This document shows positions 16,819-25,813 of a stretch of 47,047 nt of DNA, one piece after another. The DNA is taken from contig JARKPC010000165.1 in the NCBI GenBank assembly GCA_029975435.1, forward strand, positions 1 through 47,047, given 5' to 3'. This DNA is from Propionivibrio sp. Lineage in GTDB: Bacteria > Pseudomonadota > Gammaproteobacteria > Burkholderiales > Rhodocyclaceae. Position 1 is the stretch's first letter; every line of letters begins with the position of its first letter. The translations under genes were made by a program, and so were the position numbers. A model generated the notes under the pieces. That model saw nothing but the letters and a program-made list of their open reading frames with translations. It made no database searches and was not told where the DNA came from.

Positions 16819-17733
16819 CTACCACAGCCTCCGGTGCAGCCCCGTCTTTTCATCGAAGTGCTCGGCCAGAAAGTCGACGAACACACGTACCTTCGCGGGC
16901 AGATTGCGCTTTTGCGGGTACACCGCGTAGATATCCGCGGGGAGAAGGGCGTAGTCACCCAACAGCACTTCGAGTTGTCCGGCACGCACGAAGGGGGAGG
17001 CGTCCCACTCCGAACGCATGATCACGCCGTGCCCCTCCAGCGCCCAGGTCAGGACGGCGGCCCCATCGTTGCTGCTCAGGTTGCCCCGCACCTTGACGCT
17101 CTGCGTCTTCCTCGCCTTGGTGAAGTGCCATTGCCCGTAGGCGACATCGTCCTGGCGCACGATCAGGCAGTTGTGCTGTGTCAGATCGTCTGGAACCACG
17201 GGGCGCGAACGATTCTCGAGATAGCGCGGCGAGGCCAGGATGCGGCGGCGGTGGTTGGCGATCTTGCGCGCCATCACGCGGCTATCGGGTGGCGGCCCGA
17301 AGCGGACACTGACGTCGACCTCGCCGTCGGCCAGGCTCGCCGGCCTGTCTGAGAGTAGGAGCTGGATTTCGAGATCGGGATAGTGCCGTGAAAACTCGGA
17401 TATCGCCGGGGCGATGAAGTTGCGCCCGAATCCGAACGTGGCCTGCACCCGCAACAGTCCGATGGGGGCGCCGTGGCTGCTCGAGATGGCGTGCTCCAGA
17501 TCGTCGATCTCGCTGAGGATGCGCTGCCCCTCGGCAAGATAGATCTCTCCTTCCTGCGTCAGGCTGAGGTGCCGCGTGTTGCGCGCGATCAGCCGCACGC
17601 CGAGCCGGGCCTCCAGTTGTGCCAGCCATTTGCTGACCGCCGACGGCGTGACATTGAACTCGCGGGCGGCGGCGGAAAGGCTTCCGCTCTTCACCAGCGT
17701 GGAAAAGAAAGCGAGGTCGGTGCGTAGTTTCAT
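16819..17733 (-). CDS. LysR regulator divergent from tartrate dehydratase operon
   Basis: A 304-residue LysR regulator with N-terminal [48 protein letters not shown]. The start at 17733 is supported by an AGGAAA element. It is divergent from the dehydratase/TRAP operon with 108 bp between, the classical arrangement for a LysR regulator of its neighbour; the inducer is therefore probably a C4 dicarboxylate such as tartrate or malate (inference). The intergenic region holds GGAACAT direct repeats at 17746-17752 and 17787-17793. Confidence 0.88.
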   Translation of the reverse strand: MKLRTDLAFFSTLVKSGSLSAAAREFNVTPSAVSKWLAQLEARLGVRLIARNTRHLSLTQEGEIYLAEGQRILSEIDDLEHAISSSHGAPIGLLRVQATFGFGRNFIAPAISEFSRHYPDLEIQLLLSDRPASLADGEVDVSVRFGPPPDSRVMARKIANHRRRILASPRYLENRSRPVVPDDLTQHNCLIVRQDDVAYGQWHFTKARKTQSVKVRGNLSSNDGAAVLTWALEGHGVIMRSEWDASPFVRAGQLEVLLGDYALLPADIYAVYPQKRNLPAKVRVFVDFLAEHFDEKTGLHRRLW

Positions 17734-17745
17734 ATTTTCCTGTGT

Positions 17746-17793
17746 GGAACATATGGTTTGCCAGATTGCGTATTTATATCCAACAGGGAACAT
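17746..17793. promoter_or_regulatory. Candidate LysR operator region
   Basis: Two GGAACAT direct repeats 41 bp apart (about four helical turns) in an AT-rich stretch between the divergent LysR and dehydratase genes. Regulatory role is inferred from position only. Confidence 0.35.
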
Positions 17794-17841
17794 TATAGAT
17801 TATCCACGTCGCCCGTAAGGGTGTTGTCAGGAGAGTGGAAA

Positions 17842-18741
17842 TTGGAAAAGCAAGCAGCCGTACAGTCATTGACTGACACCATGGCGAAGTTCACCGCTTA
17901 CATCGGCAAGCACCTTCCGACCGATGTCGAGAAGAAACTGGCCGAACTTCGCGCCAAGGAAACCAAGCCGCTGGCCAAGGCGATCTATCTGTCCATGGCC
18001 GAGAACCAGGAGGCTGCCAACCGCCTTGATCGGCCGAGCTGTCAGGATACGGGCGTCATCCAGTATTTCGTCACCGCGGGGGCCAGGTTCCCGTTGCTCG
18101 GCGAGCTGGGCGAGATCCTCGAGGAGGCCACGCGCGAAGCCACGCGCACGGCGCCGCTGCGGCACAACGCCGTCGAGACTTTTGTCGAGAAGAATACCGG
18201 GACCAACACCGGCACCAAGGTTCCCTGGCTGGACTGGGATATCGTTCCCGATGACGATGGCGTGACGATCGACGTGTATATGGCCGGTGGTGGCTGCACA
18301 TTGCCGGGGTCGGCGACGGTGCTGATGCCGGGGCAGGGCTATGAAGGCGTCGCCGAGTTCGTGTTCAACGTTATCTCCTCGCGCGGCGTCAACGCGTGCC
18401 CGCCGCTGCTGGTCGGTGTCGGGGTGTCCACCGCCGTCGAAACGGCCGCCCGGCTTTCCAAGAAAGCCTTGATGCGACCTGTCGGTTCGCATAACGCCGA
18501 CCCCAATGCCGCAAAGATGGAAACGCTGCTCGAAGACGGGCTCAACGAAATGGGCATCGGTCCGCAGGGCTTGACCGGGACGAACAGCGTCATGGGAGTG
18601 AACATCGAGTCGTCGGCCCGCCATCCGTCGACCATCGGCGTCGCCGTCAATACCGGCTGCTGGGCGCACCGCCGCGGGCGCATCCGCATCAGCGCCGACC
18701 TGTCGTACGAAATCCTGACGCATGAAGGAGCCAAACTGTGA
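17842..18741 (+). CDS. ttdA: L(+)-tartrate dehydratase / class I fumarase-type alpha subunit
   Basis: A 299-residue catalytic subunit of a two-subunit 4Fe-4S hydro-lyase. Cluster ligand motifs are present: [14 protein letters not shown] and [10 protein letters not shown]. Reaction: dehydration of L-tartrate to oxaloacetate, or of malate to fumarate; the sequence alone does not decide between TtdA and fumarase alpha. TTG at 17842 is chosen because AGGAG (17829-17833) lies 8 bp upstream and the length fits TtdA. It overlaps the beta subunit gene by 4 bp. Confidence 0.85.
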   Translation: MEKQAAVQSLTDTMAKFTAYIGKHLPTDVEKKLAELRAKETKPLAKAIYLSMAENQEAANRLDRPSCQDTGVIQYFVTAGARFPLLGELGEILEEATREATRTAPLRHNAVETFVEKNTGTNTGTKVPWLDWDIVPDDDGVTIDVYMAGGGCTLPGSATVLMPGQGYEGVAEFVFNVISSRGVNACPPLLVGVGVSTAVETAARLSKKALMRPVGSHNADPNAAKMETLLEDGLNEMGIGPQGLTGTNSVMGVNIESSARHPSTIGVAVNTGCWAHRRGRIRISADLSYEILTHEGAKL

Positions 18742-19349
18742 ACAAGAAAGTACTCACCACGCCGATCAAGGACGAGGACCTCGAGGATCTGCGGGTCGGC
18801 GACGTCGTCTATCTGACCGGACATATCGTGACCTGCCGCGATGTTGCGCACCGGCGGCTGATCGAACTGAAGCGGGAACTCCCGGTGGACCTCAAGGGCG
18901 GCGCGATCTTCCATGCGGGCCCCATCGTGCGCAAGCTCGACAACGGGAAGTTCGAAATGGTGTCGATCGGCCCGACGACCAGCATGCGCATGGAGAAATT
19001 CGAGCGCGAGTTCATCGAGCAGACCGGCGTCAAACTGATCGTCGGCAAGGGCGGCATGGGGCCGCTGACCGAGGAAGGCTGCAAGAAACACAAGGCCGTG
19101 CATGCCATCTTCCCCGGAGGCTGCGCGGTGCTCGCGGCAACGCAGGTCGAGGAAATCGAGCGCGCCGAATGGCAGGACCTCGGCATGCCGGAAACACTGT
19201 GGGTCAACCGCGTCAAGGAACTCGGCCCGCTGATCATCTCGATCGATACGCAAGGCAACAACCTGATCGAGAAGAACAAGTCGGAATTCAACGCCAAGAA
19301 GGGGCCGATTCTGGAAAAGATCTACAGCCAGGTGAGTTTCATCAAATAA
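18738..19349 (+). CDS. ttdB: L(+)-tartrate dehydratase / class I fumarase-type beta subunit
   Basis: A 203-residue beta subunit. It has the family swivelling-domain features: [45 protein letters not shown], and GKGGM. It starts with GTG in a four-base overlap with the alpha subunit stop, so the two are translationally coupled. The stop is 15 bp before the TRAP binding-protein gene. Assignment to tartrate versus fumarate is open, as for the alpha subunit. Confidence 0.85.
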   Translation: MNKKVLTTPIKDEDLEDLRVGDVVYLTGHIVTCRDVAHRRLIELKRELPVDLKGGAIFHAGPIVRKLDNGKFEMVSIGPTTSMRMEKFEREFIEQTGVKLIVGKGGMGPLTEEGCKKHKAVHAIFPGGCAVLAATQVEEIERAEWQDLGMPETLWVNRVKELGPLIISIDTQGNNLIEKNKSEFNAKKGPILEKIYSQVSFIK

Positions 19350-19364
19350 GGAGGGTAATGAACC

Positions 19365-20351
19365 ATGAAAAAACTTGTCATTTCTTCGATTCTCTTCGCC
19401 AGCGCCCTGTCGCTGACGTTTCCCGCAAGTGCGCAGGACGTGATGAAGCTCAAGCTCGGTCACGTGGCGCCCACCGACGAGCCGTACCATCAGGCCGCCG
19501 AGAAATTCGCCGAACTGGTCAACAAGAATACCGGCGGGGCGGTACAGATCCAGATTTTCCCGAACAGCTTGCTCGGCGGGCAGCGCGAACTGCTCGAAGG
19601 GTTGCAACTCGGATCGGTCGACGTCACGTTGACCACGGCGGCGGTGCTTTCGAGCTTTCTGCCGAAGACACAGGTGATCGAGCTGCCGTTCATGTTCCGC
19701 GATCGCGAGCACGTCTACAAAGTGGTTGACGGCCCACTCGCCAAGGAAATCTACGATGGCGACGAGAAAAAGAAGATGAAGGTCATCGACACCTGGGAAA
19801 ACGGCTTCCGCAACATCACCAACAACGTCCGTCCGATCGAGAAACCCGAAGACATGAAGGGCGTCAAGATCCGCGTGATGGAAAACAAGATGTACATCGA
19901 GATGTTCAAGGCGCTCGGCGCCAACCCGACGCCGATGGCGCGCGGCGAACTGTTCACCGGATTGCAGACCAAGGTGGTCGATGGGCAGGAAAACCCGCTG
20001 GGGCAGATCTACACCTCGCGCTTCTACGAGGTCCAGAAGTACGCGACTCTGAGCGGTCACACCTACTCGCCGGAAGTCGTCGTGTTCAGCCTGGCGACAT
20101 GGAAGAAGATCCCGGCCAAATATCAGGAGGAAATCCTGAAGGCCAGTGCGGAAGCAAAGAAATTCAACCGCGAACTGTCGGCGAAGATGGACAAGGAATA
20201 CGTCGGCAAGCTCAAGGAAAAAGGCATGAGCGTGACGGCGCTCACGGCCCAGCAGATCGTGCCGTTCCAGGAAAAGATGATGCCGGTGTGGGACATGTTT
20301 GCCGACAAGATCGGCAAGGATCTGATCCAGAAAATCAAGGATACCAAGTAA
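19365..20351 (+). CDS. dctP: TRAP transporter substrate-binding protein DctP
   Basis: A 328-residue periplasmic protein. Signal peptide MKKLVISSILFASALSLTFPASAQ, then the DctP fold: LKLGHVAPTDEPYHQAAEKFAELV, LLGGQRELLEGLQLGSVD, and the conserved Arg in MKGVKIRVMENKMYIEMFKALGANPTPM that binds the substrate carboxylate. Given the tartrate dehydratase upstream, C4-dicarboxylate uptake is likely. A hairpin follows directly and may set the excess of binding protein over the membrane subunits. Confidence 0.93.
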   Translation: MKKLVISSILFASALSLTFPASAQDVMKLKLGHVAPTDEPYHQAAEKFAELVNKNTGGAVQIQIFPNSLLGGQRELLEGLQLGSVDVTLTTAAVLSSFLPKTQVIELPFMFRDREHVYKVVDGPLAKEIYDGDEKKKMKVIDTWENGFRNITNNVRPIEKPEDMKGVKIRVMENKMYIEMFKALGANPTPMARGELFTGLQTKVVDGQENPLGQIYTSRFYEVQKYATLSGHTYSPEVVVFSLATWKKIPAKYQEEILKASAEAKKFNRELSAKMDKEYVGKLKEKGMSVTALTAQQIVPFQEKMMPVWDMFADKIGKDLIQKIKDTK

Positions 20352-20370
20352 TTGAGGCAGGGCATCAAGG

Positions 20371-20397
20371 GGGCGGTCCGAGGATCGCCCTCTTTTC
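20371..20397 (+). terminator. Intercistronic hairpin between dctP and dctQ
   Basis: GGGCGGTC/GATCGCCC stem (one G-U pair, short loop) followed by TCTTTTC. Partial termination here would give more DctP than DctQM; that effect is inferred. Confidence 0.55.
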
Positions 20398-20406
20398 ATC
20401 GGAGGG

Positions 20407-20913
20407 ATGATGAGATTCATCAACACAATTACGGACATCTCCGTTGCGTTCGCCAAGTGGTGCGGCATCTCCACGGCGATCGTCATGACGGTGATGATTT
20501 TCCTGCAGGTCGTGTATCGCTACGTGCTCGGCGAATCGCTGAGCTTTTCCGAAGAGCTCGCGCGCTACATGTTCATCTGGTCAGTGGCCATGGGGTCGGC
20601 GCTGGCGCTGAAGACACGTTCGCACATCGGCGTCGAACTCCTGGTCGAGCGGCTGCCGAAGAGTCTCGGCACGCAGGCCAAGGTGTTGGCTTGCGTGATC
20701 AGCCTGGTTTTCTACGGGATGCTGGTCTGGTACGGCTTCGAAATGGTTGGCGAGACGATGGACCAGGAATCGGCGGCGCTCGAACTGCCGATGGGCTACG
20801 TCTATCTGGCGGTTCCGCTCTCGGCGATCGTGCTGTTCATATGCGAGATAAAAAATGTCCTGGATGACCTGTTCGGCACCAAGGGCGCAGACGAATCCGT
20901 GAAGGGGGAGTAG
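20407..20913 (+). CDS. dctQ: TRAP transporter small permease DctQ
   Basis: A 168-residue membrane protein with four helices. It has the DctQ pattern YRYVLGESLSFSEELARYMFIWSVAMGSALALKTRSHIGVELLVERLP. It couples the binding protein to the large permease DctM. The start is preceded by GGAGGG. It is 4 bp upstream of dctM. Confidence 0.93.
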   Translation: MMRFINTITDISVAFAKWCGISTAIVMTVMIFLQVVYRYVLGESLSFSEELARYMFIWSVAMGSALALKTRSHIGVELLVERLPKSLGTQAKVLACVISLVFYGMLVWYGFEMVGETMDQESAALELPMGYVYLAVPLSAIVLFICEIKNVLDDLFGTKGADESVKGE

Positions 20914-20917
20914 CAAC

Positions 20918-22192
20918 ATGACGGTCACCATTTTGTTTATTGCCTTGGCGATCCTGCTGCTGCTCAATGTGCCGATCGCCGTCGCGCTGGGGTTATCGAC
21001 CGCGCTATCGATCTGGTACTCGGACCTGCCGCTGACCATCGTCGTGCAGCGCATGCTTTCCTCCAACGACTCGTTTCCATTGATGGCCATTCCGTTCTTC
21101 ATCATGGCGGGGTCGTGCATGTCGCAAGGCGGGGTGTCCAAGCGGCTCGTCGTCTTCGCTGATTCGCTGTTCGGCTGGCTGACAGGCGGTCTCGGCATCG
21201 TCGCGCAGATTACCGGGATATTCTTCTCGGCCATCTCCGGCTCTTCAGCGGCGACGACGGCGGCAGTTGGCGGTGTCCTTTTCCCGGAGATGGAGAAGCG
21301 CGGCTATGACCGCAGTTTTTCCGCCGCGATCATTGCCGCAGCGGGCGAAACCGGCATCATCATCCCGCCGAGCGTGCCGATGGTGGTTTACGGCGTCATC
21401 GCCGGAGTGTCGATCGGGGACATGTTCCTGGCCGGCGTCGTTCCCGGCTTGCTGATGGGCATTGCGTTGTGTTTCCTCATCTACTTCAAGTCGAAGAAGA
21501 TGGGCTACGGCGGCGAGAAGTTCAAGGGCGGCGCCAATGTCTTGAAGTCGTTCCGCGAAGCCGTGTGGGGCCTGCTCATGCCGGTGATTATCCTTGGCGG
21601 CATCTACGGGGGCATCTTTACGGCCACGGAAGCCGCCGTTGTTGCCGTGGTCTACGGTCTGGTCGTGGGCTTCTTCATCTACAAGGATCTCAGGATTGCG
21701 GATCTGCCGAAGATTTTCGAGAGCACGGTCATCGGCACGGCAGTCGTCATGTTCATCATGAACGCTGCCGGCTTGTTCAGTTGGGTGATCACGCGCGAAC
21801 AGTTTCCGGCGCAGCTGGCGGCGTACTTCATCAGCCTGTCCAGTGATCCGATCGTCTACCTGATGCTGATCAACGTCCTGCTGTTCATCGTGGGCTGCCT
21901 GCTGAACGCCTCGGCCGCAATCACCATCCTGACGCCGATTCTGGTGCCGATCGCCGTCAAGCTGGGGATTGATCCAGTCTTCTTTGGCGTGATCATGACC
22001 ACGAATCTGGCCATCGGGTGCATAACGCCGCCGGTCGGTGTCGACCTGTTTGTTGCTTCGAGCATTTCCAAGGTGTCGATGACCAGGCTTTCCAGCGCCA
22101 TCATCAGTTTCGTCGTCGTCCTGGTCGCTGTGCAACTCGTCATTACGTATGTTCCGGGCCTGGTCATGTGGTTGCCGACTGCGCTGAAGTAG
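20918..22192 (+). CDS. dctM: TRAP transporter large permease DctM
   Basis: A 424-residue membrane protein with about twelve helices, the Na+-coupled translocation subunit. Conserved motifs include FPLMAIPFFIMAGSCM, SGSSAATTAAVGGVLFPEM, GETGIIIPPSVPMVVYG and NLAIGCITPPVGVDLFV. Last gene of the ttdAB-dctPQM unit; a strong hairpin terminator follows 33 bp after the stop. Confidence 0.95.
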   Translation: MTVTILFIALAILLLLNVPIAVALGLSTALSIWYSDLPLTIVVQRMLSSNDSFPLMAIPFFIMAGSCMSQGGVSKRLVVFADSLFGWLTGGLGIVAQITGIFFSAISGSSAATTAAVGGVLFPEMEKRGYDRSFSAAIIAAAGETGIIIPPSVPMVVYGVIAGVSIGDMFLAGVVPGLLMGIALCFLIYFKSKKMGYGGEKFKGGANVLKSFREAVWGLLMPVIILGGIYGGIFTATEAAVVAVVYGLVVGFFIYKDLRIADLPKIFESTVIGTAVVMFIMNAAGLFSWVITREQFPAQLAAYFISLSSDPIVYLMLINVLLFIVGCLLNASAAITILTPILVPIAVKLGIDPVFFGVIMTTNLAIGCITPPVGVDLFVASSISKVSMTRLSSAIISFVVVLVAVQLVITYVPGLVMWLPTALK

Positions 22193-22224
22193 GGGAGCCA
22201 AGGCATCGCAGGAGAACTCAAAAG

Positions 22225-22256
22225 GCGCGATCATCCGGAAGGGTGGTCGCGCTTTT
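22225..22256 (+). terminator. Rho-independent terminator after dctM
   Basis: A 12-bp stem GCGCGATCATCC/GGGTGGTCGCGC with two G-U pairs, a GGAA (GNRA-type) loop and TTTT directly after. Confidence 0.85.
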
Positions 22257-22435
22257 GTGCGTTATCAAAGCCCCCGGGAAAGCACGCAGACACAAAAGCC
22301 TCTTTATTGAACCGGCGACATCGGCGGATGTCGGAAAGGCAATTGCCACGCTCTTACACAGGATTGCAGGCGCTGGCTCAATGGCAGGCTCCGGCCTATA
22401 GTGCTAAATGGGTATTTGATCTCTGGAGGATTGCG

Positions 22436-22942
22436 ATGACCATTTCGATGTACCAAGCGAGCGTTCCCGTTTTCGTGCGAATGCTCAAGAACCTCGACCT
22501 GATTCTCGACAAGGCGCAAGGCCATGCCGCGGCGAAGAAGATCGCGCCGAACGTGCTTCCCGGCCTGCGTCTGATTGCCGACATGTTCCCGCTGAGCAAG
22601 CAGGTGCAGATCGCCACCGATCACGCCAAGGGCGCCGTCGCCCGTCTGGCCGGTGTCGAGCTGCCGAAATACGAGGACAACGAGCAGACCATCGAGGATC
22701 TCAAGGCGCGCATCGCCAAGACGATCGCCTTCGTCGAATCGTTCAAGCCGGAACAGATCGACGGTACCGAGGAACGCGACATCGCCTTCACGCTCGGCGG
22801 CCACGATCTCAAGTTCAAGGGTATGGATTATCTCGTCGGGTTCGCATTACCCAACTTCTACTTTCACATGGTCACGGCCTACAACATCCTGCGCGAGAAC
22901 GGCGTGGATATCGGCAAGCGCGATTTCCTCGCGAAACACTGA
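22436..22942 (+). CDS. DUF1993 family protein
   Basis: A 168-residue protein of the DUF1993 family, a DinB-like four-helix bundle: SMYQASVPVFVRMLKNLDLILDKAQGHAAAKK, DMFPLSKQVQIATDHAKGAVARLAG and FALPNFYFHMVTAYNILRENGVDIGKRDFLA. GGAGG lies just upstream of the ATG at 22436. Function unknown; relatives are common in Proteobacteria and fungi. It is followed by a small unknown gene with 62 bp between. Confidence 0.88.
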   Translation: MTISMYQASVPVFVRMLKNLDLILDKAQGHAAAKKIAPNVLPGLRLIADMFPLSKQVQIATDHAKGAVARLAGVELPKYEDNEQTIEDLKARIAKTIAFVESFKPEQIDGTEERDIAFTLGGHDLKFKGMDYLVGFALPNFYFHMVTAYNILRENGVDIGKRDFLAKH

Positions 22943-23004
22943 TCGCGCTTGAGTGCCGGCAGTTCCTGGCGCAGTTCTGCAACCGGATTTCCAAGGAGGC
23001 GAGA

Positions 23005-23364
23005 ATGAATGCCAACGACATCTTCGATATTCCCTCTCTTCGCGAAAAAATGCTGGCACTCCTCGGCGATAAGGCCGATGCCTACCCGCGCCAGATCGAA
23101 GAGCACTTCCCGCGCATCCTGGCGAAACTCGTCGAGCTGTGGGGCAAGCCGGCAGCCAGTACTTTCCTCAACGACCTGATGTTCAGCGACGACCGGCCGA
23201 ATCGGCAAGGCTTTCCGAACGAGGTGGCCAGCGAACTGCTCCGGCTGTCGATGATCCACGACGCGCTGCAATCGCCGGGGAAACCGGCATCGCGAAGCGG
23301 CTGGTCGGACAATGATCTGGGCGCCGATGTCGAGGATCTCGCCAACCGGCGTTCCAGCCGTTGA
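23005..23364 (+). CDS. Conserved hypothetical protein (119 aa)
   Basis: A 119-residue helical protein, not recognised. AAGGAGG (22993-22999) sits 5 bp before the ATG, so it is a real gene. The C-terminal 20 residues look disordered (SRSGWSDNDLGADVEDLANRRSSR). It may be co-transcribed with the DUF1993 gene. No function can be given. Confidence 0.7.
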   Translation: MNANDIFDIPSLREKMLALLGDKADAYPRQIEEHFPRILAKLVELWGKPAASTFLNDLMFSDDRPNRQGFPNEVASELLRLSMIHDALQSPGKPASRSGWSDNDLGADVEDLANRRSSR

Positions 23365-23572
23365 GTGGGTGCCGGTGGCGGCTTTCCAATGCGGGGGCGT
23401 CGTCGTCGGAGAAGGCGTGTTGTTGCTTTAACGCGTTGATTTTGTGAAAGAAAATGGCCAGTCCAATTCCTGATGGCCGCTATCACGATATGTAATTGGA
23501 CACCCCGAGTTCCGACTCCTACCATCCGGTTGTATTGCCAAGAATCTTTCAACTTACCGCCGGAGGGAAAAC

Positions 23573-24577
23573 ATGCAGAAATTTACCAAGGTGTTGTGTG
23601 CCGCAGCGCTGGCTGTCGGGATGATCGGCGTTTCAAACGCCCAGGTCGCATCCAAGAAACTGGTCGTCTATTGCCCGCATCCGCTGGTCTTCATTGATCC
23701 GATCGTCAAGAAGTTCGAGGCCGCTACCGGCATTCAGACGGAAGTCGTGGCTGCCGGTACGGGCGAGCTGCTCAAGCGCATCGAGGCCGAATCGTCCAAT
23801 CCGCTCGGCGACGTGATGTGGGGCGGCACCCTGTCAGTGCTCGATCCGTCGAAGAAATTCTTCGAGGTGTATCAATCGCCGGAGGCGGCTACGTTCGTCG
23901 ATGAAGCCAAGGATCGTGACGGCAAGATTACCGGTTTCACGCTGGTTCCCAGCGTGCTCATGGTCAATACGAAGCTGATCGGCAACATCAAGGTAGAGGG
24001 CTACCAGGATCTGCTCAACCCGGCGCTCAAAGGCAAGATCGCCTTTGCCGATCCGTCCAAGTCATCCTCCTCGTTCGAGCACGTGGTCAATATTCTTTAT
24101 GCCATGGGCAAGGGTGATCCGGAGAAAGGCTGGGGCTTCGTGCAGGATCTGGCCAAGAACCTCGGCGGCAAGCTGCTCTCGGGCTCGTCTGCGGTGTACA
24201 AGGGCGTTGCTGACGGCGAATACACGGTGGGCCTGACCTTCGAGGAAGGTGCCGCGACCTATGTGAAGTCGAAGGCTCCGGTGAAGATTGTGTACATGAG
24301 CGAGGGCGTCATTTCCAAGGCCGACGGCACGGCGATCATCAAGGGCGCCAAGAATCTGGAGAACGCCAAGAAATTCGTCGACTTCGTCTCCAGCAAGGAG
24401 ACGCAGACGATGATCGCTTCGCAACTGAACCGCCGCTCGGTACGCAAGGACGTGCCGCCCGGTGAGGGCCTGATGCCGTTGCCCCAGATCAAGCTGATCC
24501 AGGACAACACCGAGGTGGTCAATAAGAGCAAGCGTCAGTGGCTGGAAAAATTCAAGGATATCTACACCAGCCTGTAA
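23573..24577 (+). CDS. ABC importer substrate-binding protein 1 (Fe3+/organophosphate-type)
   Basis: A 334-residue periplasmic binding protein. Signal peptide MQKFTKVLCAAALAVGMIGVSNAQ, then KLVVYCPHPLVFIDPIVKKFEAATGIQTEVVAAGTGELLKRIEAES and GDVMWGG, typical of the FbpA/AfuA/PhnS family. The lack of a Tyr-Tyr iron motif that I can see near the C-terminus argues against Fe3+ as ligand; a phosphate ester or phosphonate fits better with the HAD phosphatase downstream (inference). It is separated from its transporter genes by a strong terminator. Confidence 0.88.
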   Translation: MQKFTKVLCAAALAVGMIGVSNAQVASKKLVVYCPHPLVFIDPIVKKFEAATGIQTEVVAAGTGELLKRIEAESSNPLGDVMWGGTLSVLDPSKKFFEVYQSPEAATFVDEAKDRDGKITGFTLVPSVLMVNTKLIGNIKVEGYQDLLNPALKGKIAFADPSKSSSSFEHVVNILYAMGKGDPEKGWGFVQDLAKNLGGKLLSGSSAVYKGVADGEYTVGLTFEEGAATYVKSKAPVKIVYMSEGVISKADGTAIIKGAKNLENAKKFVDFVSSKETQTMIASQLNRRSVRKDVPPGEGLMPLPQIKLIQDNTEVVNKSKRQWLEKFKDIYTSL

Positions 24578-24585
24578 GGCCGATA

Positions 24586-24618
24586 GCGGCCGGGCATTCT
24601 GCCCCGGCCGCTTTTTTT
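24586..24618 (+). terminator. Terminator between binding protein 1 and ATPase 1
   Basis: Perfect 9-bp stem GCGGCCGGG/CCCGGCCGC with an 8-nt loop and a run of seven T. Leaky reading would give high binding-protein and lower transporter levels. Confidence 0.88.
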
Positions 24619-24709
24619 CATCGGGGCGTTTTGCGCTCCGGGGACCGTTTCAAAAAAACATGCCAAAGAACCGCGCCATGCGGCGCGGTCCATCGATAGG
24701 GGTCAATCC

Positions 24710-25813
24710 GTGAGTGTGTCTATTCATGTTGAAAACGTGGTCAAGCAGTATGGTCCGGTGACGATCATCCCCGACCTCTCGGTCGATATCCGGAACGGGG
24801 AGTTCTTTACGCTGCTCGGGCCGTCCGGTTGCGGCAAGACAACGCTGCTGCGCATGATCGCCGGGTTCAACAGTATCGAAGCGGGAACGATCCGCTTCGA
24901 CGAGCAGGTCATCAACGCCATCCCGGCGCACAAGCGCAACATCGGCATGGTGTTCCAGAATTACGCGATCTTCCCGCATCTGACGGTCAGGAAGAACGTC
25001 GAGTACGGCTTGCAGTTCCGCGAGGTGTCCAAGGCCGAGATGGCCACCCGGGTCGATGACATCCTGAAGACGGTCCGTATCGATGAGTACCAGGATCGCC
25101 TGCCGGAGCGCTTGTCCGGCGGTCAGCAGCAGCGCGTCGCGCTGGCGCGGGCGATCGTCGTGCATCCGAGCGTGCTGCTGATGGACGAGCCGCTGTCGAA
25201 CCTCGACGCCAAGCTCCGCGTGGAAATGCGCGGCGCAATCCGCGATATCCAGAAGAAGGTGGGCATCACCACCGTCTATGTGACGCACGATCAGGAGGAA
25301 GCGCTGTGCATCTCGGACCGCATCGCGGTCATGCGCGAGGGCGTGATCCAGCAGGTCGGGGGGCCGCAGGCGATCTATGCGCGGCCGGCCAACACCTTCG
25401 TGGCGACCTTCATCGGGCATTCGAACCTGTTCAATGCAACCTGGTCTGGCGGGGAATTGCGTTTCGCTCCCGGATACGCCTGCAACCTGGGCGATCACAT
25501 GCGATCGGATGCGCGCGAGGGGCGCGTCGTGGCCGGGGTGCGGCCCGAGGAGTTTCACCTGTCCGATAGCGGCACGGGATTGGCTGCGCGCATCGTGAAA
25601 ACGACCTTCCTGGGCCGCTACGTGAATTACGAACTGGCGTTTGCCGATGCCACGCTGCGGCCCGACCAGGCTGCCATCGAATTCTCCCAGGACGTCGGCA
25701 CGGCGAAAAGGGTGTTCGAGCCGGGCGAGACCATCCACCTCGAAGTCAATCCGGCGAAGATCAACGTGTTCTCCGAGGATGGGATCAGCCTGATGCGCGG
25801 AGTGGCGCCATGA
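24710..25813 (+). CDS. ABC importer ATP-binding protein 1
   Basis: A 367-residue ATPase of the FbpC/PotA/AfuC type. Walker A GPSGCGKTT, Q-loop VFQNYAIFPH, signature LSGGQQQRVALARA, intact Walker B LLMDEPLSNLD and H-loop VTHDQEEAL are all present. The C-terminal 120 residues form a TOBE-like domain. It begins with GTG and overlaps the permease gene by 4 bp. It pairs with the 554-residue permease downstream. Confidence 0.92.
   Translation: MSVSIHVENVVKQYGPVTIIPDLSVDIRNGEFFTLLGPSGCGKTTLLRMIAGFNSIEAGTIRFDEQVINAIPAHKRNIGMVFQNYAIFPHLTVRKNVEYGLQFREVSKAEMATRVDDILKTVRIDEYQDRLPERLSGGQQQRVALARAIVVHPSVLLMDEPLSNLDAKLRVEMRGAIRDIQKKVGITTVYVTHDQEEALCISDRIAVMREGVIQQVGGPQAIYARPANTFVATFIGHSNLFNATWSGGELRFAPGYACNLGDHMRSDAREGRVVAGVRPEEFHLSDSGTGLAARIVKTTFLGRYVNYELAFADATLRPDQAAIEFSQDVGTAKRVFEPGETIHLEVNPAKINVFSEDGISLMRGVAP

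Noticed and set aside
18339-20486. 715-codon minus-strand frame opposite ttdB and dctP
   Set aside because: Overlaps three firmly identified genes and shows no domain.
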